Source: Isoetes taiwanensis
Taxonomy: Eukaryota > Streptophyta > Lycopodiopsida > Isoetales > Isoetaceae
Assembly (NCBI GenBank): GCA_021234155.1
Contig: JAJEKV010000002.1
Coordinates: 27,397,299-27,461,298, forward strand
Reading direction: 5' to 3'
DNA: 64,000 bases
Below the pieces are notes generated by a model that saw only the letters and a list, made by a program, of their open reading frames with translations, searched no databases and was not told the DNA's origin. Position numbers and translations under genes: made by a program. Within the stretch, counting starts at the first letter, position 1; every line of letters begins with the position of its first letter. Below are positions 56,786 to 64,000 of this stretch, piece after piece.

Positions 56786-57061
56786 TAAAAGAGCATTATA
56801 ATAACACAAACCATTAACATTATTAACACAAACCATTGCATTTGACACATTTAAATAAAAATCCCCCTTAAACCCCCTTTGGTTTGGGTGCATATTCACA
56901 CGGGGGGTTACGTAGGGCAGCGAGAGCCCCAAAAAATTTACAATACGTACAAAATTAACACCATTAAGTACATTCTCTCAAACCTTATAGTATTTTGCAA
57001 ACTTTAATATACGGTATACAAAAACTTGTACATGCATACCCCACAAACGAGGATCGCTATG
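56786..57061 (-). repeat. Inverted end sequence next to R3 copy 2
   Basis: The reverse complement carries the CTCTCG..TGCCC, CCCCCCGTGTGAATATGCAC and AAAGGGGGTTTAAGGGGG order also found just inside R3 (57110-57240), so the two face each other around a spacer of about 170 bp. The segment also matches 17015-17290. Confidence 0.7.
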
Positions 57062-59518
57062 TACGGTCCAGATCTTGGAATAAATGGCAAATATGCCTAT
57101 CCGACAGCTCTCGTTGCCCGGAGTAACCCCCCGTGTGAATATGCACCCAAACCAAAGGGGGTTTAAGGGGGATTTTTATTTAAATGTGTCAAATGCAATG
57201 GTTTGTGTTAATAATGTTAATGGTTTATGTTAAGTAAAAAAAATTTTGGCCCCTTCGGGGCCTTAAGGATGGTGTCGGGGTGTACATATAAACATTACCT
57301 AATACTGTAATGATGGATGGTATATCATAGCCTCACAAATCTAACAAACTAGAGGTGCTCAAATTATGGAAACAAAAACATTGCAAAGAATTAGACATAT
57401 AATATTATACCAATACCAATATTAATACATGAGGTAGTATGTGATAATAGAACTAATAATGAACAAGTCTTACACATGAGACATTCTATTTCTGTGATGC
57501 CAAATTGCCGATCAATCAAGCCATTGGTTAAATTCATTGCCACCTATATTGACCAGTGCTAAGTTGCAGTTAGAAACTGATCAACCCTCTTTCGAGGTTC
57601 GATATGGCACTATTAATTTGACCAGCAGGTTGCTAACGGCAATTTTCATACTACCGCGTTAAACAAGAAGGAACAATTGAATATTCAAAGTCTGGATTTG
57701 GATGATTTACACTGGGATGAGTGTAGTTCCGGTCAATTATATCTTTAGGTACATTGGAATCTCGTGCAAGCTGCATTAATGCAAAGAATCGCGAATTTGT
57801 ACTTGGATTCGGTCCCCTTCTCGCACCCAAAGAAGAAACCCCGGATGTGGCCCAATAAGCAAGAAGTCTAGAGTTAACATTCAAATTCTGATTTATCACG
57901 TGGAACACCTAATCCATTTTCTTTAAAATGTTCCCTAGGGGGCATTACCATCTTAGCCTAAGATTTATGAGCAAACAAGACCATTCATACTCTTAAACAC
58001 AATATAAACCACCAGATCCATTTGTTTTCCTGAGGTATTCCTAGTGCTCCTCTTTATCCACAAAATGAAAACTTAGTGGGATGTATGAAGTGTTGCTTCT
58101 AAATAATGAAACCTGGATATAAGGAGATGCAGCACTATCTTCCACTGTAATTAAGCAACTCTTCGCTTCGATTTCCAAATAACAAAAGTTGAATGTGCAA
58201 ATGCTTCAATTTGAAAAGGACACTAACAAGTCCCTCACATTGTGTTAGTTTCTTCTATGGATCCAATTCCTTGCTTCGATCAATGCTCATCATCCCGCTA
58301 CTGTAAACAATTGTGGCTTTTCTTAACTACTACCTAACAGAGTCTCATCTGCAAGGATGTGTCATGGTTCAGACGGACACTATTTTTGTGCATAATGCAT
58401 ATTAAAATGTGGACCATCTTCCACAACTACATGAGCATTTCTAACCCCAGTGTTGCCACAACTGCATGTGTTGTATATGGCACAGCTTTGGGCTTGAAAT
58501 GGTTTCTCACGTCATGCAGGAGTCTCCAAATTATAGCACTATTGGGATGATTTACATTTGGGCTGAGGCGCTTAAAAAGAGCAACATCGGGATTCATAAT
58601 GAAGTCTGTAAATTATTCTTCAAACAAGTTTCTTCAAATAAACCTCGATCAGTTTTCCAACAAACCTCAACAAACGTCTGAAATTTCTAAGACATATCTG
58701 AAGATGTCTAAGAATTTACCAGGACTCTGCCTTTGAAGAGCTCTTGGTTTCAGGGTGCTCCTTGGAATTAGAGGTCTTATGGGATGAAGATACCACTCTG
58801 CAGACAATGGCATTTTCAAAACAGACCAGAGGATGTAAGCAAAGGAAATGACATACCATTTTAAAAAAATGACAAAAACCCTGGAACTCTCATGAAGAAC
58901 ACCCGCCAGAGAAAAGACCCGGAAGATGTTTTGACAGAGGAGATCCGCAGAGAGATAGAAGATCTGATTCTTGCCCTGTAGAAGAAATACATCAGAAAAC
59001 ATTTTGTGAAGAAGAACCGGCATGCTAGTTGCCGGACCAAGCACCTGTTCTCCAAAATCTTACTCGATGTCTGCCATAGACATACAGCGGCAGCCATCCA
59101 TGATTTTTTTTTACAGCAAATCCATGATCTTGATACCATTCTCTGTTCTAGCCATTTCCGCTGTCTGCTGGCATGGCACTACAGCACAGCCAAGCAAGAA
59201 TCGGACAAACAAGGATTTCTCCCCATAAAAAACCCTAAAATTCTTTCTTCCACGAACCCTAAAGTAAAGGTCTCGATACTTGCATGTATTTTTGCATGTA
59301 CTTTTGTATTTTTGGGAGTAAAAGAGATAAGCTATTTGTGAAGGAATAAATATGCAATGCAAAACCATTGTAAAACCATAGATGCCATTGAAATATGCAT
59401 GCACTCTAAATGTACTGATTAGTATGCCTCGTGCAATACGCCCATGAAATCATATGAAAACCATGCCAAAAAGCGTACAAAATCACAAAAAAAAACCCCC
59501 TGTTATTTTGCTACATAT
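57062..59518. mobile_element. Repeat R3 copy 2, 2,457 bp
   Basis: Matches 27638-30098 end to end, from TACGGTCCAGATCTTGG to TGCTACATAT. The differences are concentrated in a few short clusters (e.g. 57782-57800, 57823-57836, 58163-58176). It carries the same YebC fragment. The shared ends with different flanks define the element. Confidence 0.85.
57651..57908 (-). pseudogene. Captured YebC/TACO1-type fragment in R3 copy 2
   Basis: Same frame as in copy 1, with GPNPSTNS and LMQLARDSNVPKDIIDRN kept. Two local changes (VREGGP to GARRGP, SALAALMQ to SRFFALMQ) coincide with clusters of differences between the copies. Confidence 0.7.
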
Positions 59519-61680
59519 AGAAAAAACAAGGTGTTGTTTCTAATTGCCTTTTAGCTAATGAAATACTGACACGTAGTATACTTTTTAAATAAAAAAAAGT
59601 TATTTTAACTAATCGAATATCAACACGTGGCATATATTTTTAAATAAAGAATTACTATTATGACATATAGAAAAACCATTGATGTTTCTAACATATCTTC
59701 TAACCAATCAAATATTGCCACATGGCATAGATTAAAATAATAATATATACTACAATTTAAAAATCAATATGATTGTATTTAAAATAAGAAAGCTTGTGGG
59801 AATCTAGTGGATCATTAAGTTTAACTGCTTCTTTGATAAATCATTATATGCAAATAAATACATGCCATTAAAACCATTGGAGGGAAAAGATGTTCATAAT
59901 TTACAGCAGATAATTTACAGCAGAATCGAGAATTGGAAAAGAAAAATACTGATAAAAAATTGTAGACTAAAACCATGAAGTTGGATATATTTTTTTTTTT
60001 TAAAGGCAAGTATTTGCCTAATACAATGCAGACTGCAACTAGTCTGATATTAGATTCAAATGAATCAATTTGGAACTACCTCTTCCACATACTCCACTCT
60101 TATATCAACATACAAAATTTGAATTTGAGAACAGACAATTTCACCTGGTCATGTAGTGACGAATCTCCTGCTTGCCATAGTTTGGTTTGCAGATGACTGA
60201 TACCCCTTCTTGCCGAAGGTTCTGCAAAATCTACAGATTCAGAATCAACTGATAAACTTCTGCGGCAAACTGGCCTTTAGGCCTTTCAAAATTGTTCTCA
60301 AACTTTGCAAAGTCGCCTATTGCACCTGTTTGCTTGCCACCCGGCAGGATCTGCCTCTGCCGGAATTAACCCTGCCATGGCAACCTCCTTGCCTCCTCAC
60401 TGCGCATGCAAAATGCTTTAGCATGCCCTAAAACAAGATGCTCGGTCCGAAAAACCTACGTGCTAGTGACTTCATTCGATTTCCATCTCTGAAGATTTCG
60501 TGAAGAACACAACAGATTGGGCTATTGTTGTGATCAGGAGGATGTGATTCCTTCTGCAACAAGAACCGCATGCAGCTGTATGATCATCCGTTCTTCTTCA
60601 ATGCTAAATCTGCCACGCTTTATATCTGGACAAAGATAATTTGTCCACCGGTTATAAAAAGAAAACAGTAAGAACAGTAAGAAAAGTAAAGAGTTAGAAG
60701 TAAAACCTAGCCCCTGCCCTTGCAAATCCGGCTAGCCTTGCCCTTGCAAATCCGGCCAGCCCCTGCCAGCTTAAAATCAGAAAGCAACAAAAACAAAAAC
60801 AGAAAAAAGTGTAACCTGCTAGCAAAGAATCAGACTACGAAGGATCCTCGGATCTGCTTGTCATGCCAGTAGATGACGCCAGCTCTCTTTCTGATCCCAA
60901 GATTTGTAATGGGAACACCGGATTTGCCATATCCAAGAAGGAAAAGAAGGAAAATAGCCTGAAGGAAAAGAAGGCTTGAAGGAAAAGAGGTTTCCATAGC
61001 CGGAAGGAGCAATGTTAGCACATGCCAGATCTCTTTGTGATCCTGAATTTGTAATGAGGATGCTGGATTTGCCATATCGAAGAACAAGCAAGGCCACTAA
61101 GGCCAGCCCTTGCCCTTGCCCTCGCCATCGCCATCGCCATCACTAAGGAAAAGAAGGTCGCCATAGCCGGAAGGAAAGAGGTCGCCATAGCCGGAAGGAA
61201 GGATAAGGCCGGAAGGAAAGGTGCAGGCACGACCCAAGGCGGGAAGGCTGACAACCAATAGGATGATACTACGAGGATCACAATCCAAACCGTTCATCGG
61301 CGCCAAATCTCGTCCGTTCATCTCGGCAAAAAAAAACCTATACTACAATTTATTTTCGACGTTGTAGTTAGGTATAATGACCCCCAATGAATATTAGTTG
61401 GGGACATTTTCCACTTTGGGGGGGGGAGGGGTCTTCCTTCAACATAGCATCCACCGCCATAGCTTCCACCTTCATAGCTCCGGTGCCGTCTATACACCCT
61501 TCGATGTTGCCATAGCTTGGCGACATATAGAAAGGCAGGCCAAACAGGCGTTGTCGCCCGCCAGAGCTCTGTTTTGAATAAAGTCCGTCCACCATAGCCA
61601 GAGCTTGGGATTAAACAGCGTCCGTCGCGAAGGGTATTTCTTGCAATCTCCATGAAATGAGTGGAGAAAATTGAAATTTG
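59519..61680. other. Intergenic DNA with weak local repeats
   Basis: 59520-59740 has three diverged units around AATATTGCCACATGGCATA/AATATCAACACGTGGCATA. 60705-61250 contains repeated GCCATAGCCGGAAGG and CCCTTGCAAATCCGGC words, and two diverged copies of a stretch with TTGTAATG..CGGATTTGCCATATC (60905-60950, 61050-61090). No gene is recognised. A run of nine G lies near 61420. Confidence 0.45.
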
Positions 61681-62130
61681 CGAAAGTTGACATGCACATG
61701 ATGATGTGGCATGCCATTGGTGATATGTCATACCAAGCAAGCAAGATAAACTTCTGACTAGGCCAAAAATATAAAAATGTGCAACTTTGGTTTCCCATGG
61801 GGTGATGTGGCAAATTTTTATGGCAAGATATGGGTGATGTGGACATGATGATGACTATGCAAGCTTTTGGGCATGTTTGTCTCCGTCTCGATGCAAAAAA
61901 TGTAGGGTTCACATTATGGGATGCTTCCCTTGCCACAAGTGGTTAGGATTTTACAAGCATGGAAAAGATGATGTGGCACTCTAAGTGTGATATGGCATGC
62001 CAAGTAAGCAATTTCAAGTTTTTGACTAGGCCAAAAATGAAAAGATATCGAACTTTTCATTTGATGATGTTGGCAAATTTTGGGTGACATGGCAAGATGG
62101 TGGTGACGTGGACATTTAATAGAATGAAAT
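61681..62130. repeat. Imperfect two-unit tandem repeat (~260-290 bp)
   Basis: The order GATGATGTGGCA, GATATG.CATACC/GCC, CTGACTAGGCCAAAAATA, GATGTGGCAAATTT occurs at 61700-61830 and again at 61965-62095 with moderate divergence. Confidence 0.65.
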
Positions 62131-62394
62131 TCCATTTTCCCTGTTGTGGTTACATGGACGACTCGTGAACAGTGGGTTGTTGAATCTCGTGAGTCCAGAT
62201 TGAGGGCTTCTAATTCCGCAACATTTCAAACAGACTAGAAGGAAAGGAAATGAATATCACAAGGTTATGTACATGTCCAATAATACGGGCGCCTACACAA
62301 GGCAAACTTGTGGACCATGATATATGATCAATCCTTGGTCCTTAATATTCTCTAGATAACCATTGAAACATTCTTTACAAAGTCAAGTCTACAA

Positions 62395-63275
62395 ACCCAT
62401 AATGCTCAACATGCCAATATGGCTCAAAACACGCCACCTAAGCTCCAACATGCCACCTAGGCTTCAACATGACAAGGTGGCTCAACCATGCCACGTGGGC
62501 TCCAACGTGCCAAGGTGTCTCAAATATGCCACCTAGGCTCCATCATTCCAAGGGTGCTCAAACATGCCACCTAGGCTTTAACATGCCAAGGTGGCTCAAA
62601 CATGCCACCTAGGCTCCAACATGCCAAGGTGGCTCAACCATGCCATGTGGGCTCCAACGTGCCAAGGTGGCTCAAACATGCCACCTAGGCTCCAACGTGC
62701 CAAGGTGGCTCAAACAAGCCACCTAGGCTCCACCATGCCAAGGTGGCTCAAACATGCCACGTGGGCTCCACCATGCCAAGGTGGCTCAAACATGCCATGT
62801 GGGCTCCAACATGCCACCTAGGCTCCAACATGTCAAGGTGGCTCAATCATGCCATGCATGAGGCTCAAACATGCCACCTAGGATCCAACATGCCAAGGTG
62901 GCTCAAACATGCCATGTGGGCTCCATCGTGCCACCTAGACTCCAACATGAGGCTCAAACATGCCATGTGGGCTCCAACATGCTACTTAAGCTCCAACATG
63001 CCAAGGTGGCTCAAACATGCCACATGGGCTCCCAACATGCCACCTAGGCTCCAATATGCCAAGGTGGCTCAAACATGCCACTCGGCTCAAACATGCCAAG
63101 GTGGCTCAAACATGCCACCAAGGTGGCTCCAACATGCCAAGGTGATGCCACCTAGGCACGAACATTCCGCCTAGGCTCAAACATGCCAAGGTGGCTCCAA
63201 CATGCCACCTAGGCTCCAACATGCCACCTAGGCTCCAACATGCCAAGGTGGCTCAAACATGCCATGTGGGCATGA
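62395..63275 (+). repeat. Minisatellite, 38-bp unit made of two ~19-bp halves
   Basis: More than twenty units of the form AGGCTCCAACATGCCAAGGT followed by GGCTCAAACATGCCACCT. Each half is a variant of GGCTC(C)AA(A)CATGCCA. Units vary by swaps such as CCTAGG/ATGTGG, and some halves are missing. Long frames over the array are by-products of the unit length. Confidence 0.92.
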
Positions 63276-64000
63276 TGACTAGGACTTCATGCAAGAAATA
63301 TGATGTCAGGGCCAACGGTGGCCATCCCAATCAAAAATCGAGGGTCTAAAGCTCACCCGGAAATACCGGGGATTTTCCTGTACGCTCGGGGCCACTTGGC
63401 AAGCCAGCTGGCTGAAAACCATGATTTTTTCCCCCCCCCATGCATTAATCATGAATTTCCTGGATCATAAACACAAAGAAAAGCACGATAAAAATTTGGG
63501 TCTCAAAAAGGTGAAATCTTGGCGGGATGTGCAGCATGACGCGTTACACGCAAAGAGAAAATGCACCGGCAATAGAAGCACAAGCGAGAGGCATGAGACG
63601 AGCTTCCGAGCCAACCCCTTCCCGGAGGCCACCGGCCAGAACGTCCCATCTTGGGCGGTGGAGCTAGCTTTGCTTCTCCGTGGTCACATGTATACCACCT
63701 AGCAGTCCTAGTGCTGCTATTCTCACTTCGATCTTCTACCAGAGCCTCAGGGTGACCCCAAGTATCTTGTTCTCGCAGGCTAGTCCAAGCTGGGGGCTGA
63801 GGACGGGCTGGACCCCCACTCAAATCGAACTGGCTCGCCAATGGACCCGAACATCCCCATTACCTAGGAGACCAAGTTTAGGTGGGCGTAAGACCACCCC
63901 TCTCCAAGAAACGCCAAAGTAGGTCGTTTACTACACACTTGTAGTCAATTGGCATGGAGGTGGATCTTTGAATACCTCCTAGTGGGGGTAAGTGATTGAT
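63276..64000. other. No recognised feature
   Basis: Moderately GC-rich sequence, possibly part of a retroelement (a GGGGGCTGAGGACGGG segment near 63795), but no domain, LTR border or tRNA primer site could be identified before the window ends. Confidence 0.35.

Noticed and set aside
62591-63174. Open frames over the minisatellite encoding WLKHATWAP-type repeats
   Set aside because: They are frames created by the tandem unit, with no start context or homology.

Overview
This is plant nuclear DNA, AT-rich and dense in repeats. Genes are split by GT-AG introns, and the recognisable host genes are plant families: a CYP71-clan cytochrome P450, a UDP-glycosyltransferase, a fructosamine-3-kinase, a FANCL-type RING protein and a YebC-type fragment. 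The density of decayed transposons suggests a large genome such as a gymnosperm or fern, but the sequence does not settle the species. I saw no tRNA, rRNA, CRISPR array or prokaryotic operon. Almost every host gene here is broken or partial. The window is mainly a record of nested transposition.

Layout. (1) 1179-11770 is a ~1.2 kb repeat (R1) split by a 9,395-bp DNA transposon, E1 (1394-10788), with perfect 22-bp terminal inverted repeats and a 4-bp target duplication TTCT. E1 carries a DDE-type transposase-like gene on the minus strand. On the plus strand it carries a coiled-coil/RING-like/possible Ulp1-like gene, an FCP1-type HAD phosphatase gene and one more exon. (2) 13.2-20.8 kb holds remnants of FANCL, fructosamine-3-kinase and a partly duplicated UGT. 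(3) 21.4-22.7 kb is a short-period repeat field. (4) 24092-42303 is a second transposon family, E2, in two copies nested one in the other: outer copy OA and inner copy OB (27112-37924). Each has a minus-strand DUF7869-type transposase-like gene diverging from a plus-strand gene that fuses a ParB-like domain to a beta-class (N4/N6) DNA methyltransferase. Regularly spaced copies of a 16-bp palindrome, TGTATTCCGGAATACA, fill the shared upstream region and an intron. OB is itself interrupted by a 2.46-kb repeat (R3) that has a second copy at 57062-59518. (5) 45.5-49 kb has a MITE-like element and a P450 gene broken in exon 1 by a 966-bp element with 28/32 matching inverted ends and a 9-bp target duplication. 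(6) 49005-55225 is a second, inverted R1 copy split by a ~5.06-kb LINE. (7) 55-64 kb holds low-complexity DNA, R3, and a 38-bp minisatellite at about 62.4-63.3 kb.

The strongest candidate for an undescribed system is E2: a eukaryotic DNA transposon with introns that carries its own ParB-DNA methyltransferase fusion and arrays of a parS-sized palindrome. E1 is the second candidate, with exact ends proven by an uninterrupted R1 copy at the other end of the window.

Caution on reading frames. Duplicated segments differ from each other in short clusters around CTG/CAG trinucleotides, and some decayed stretches are interleavings of neighbouring sequence blocks. Part of the apparent pseudogenisation could therefore be consensus error in the assembly.
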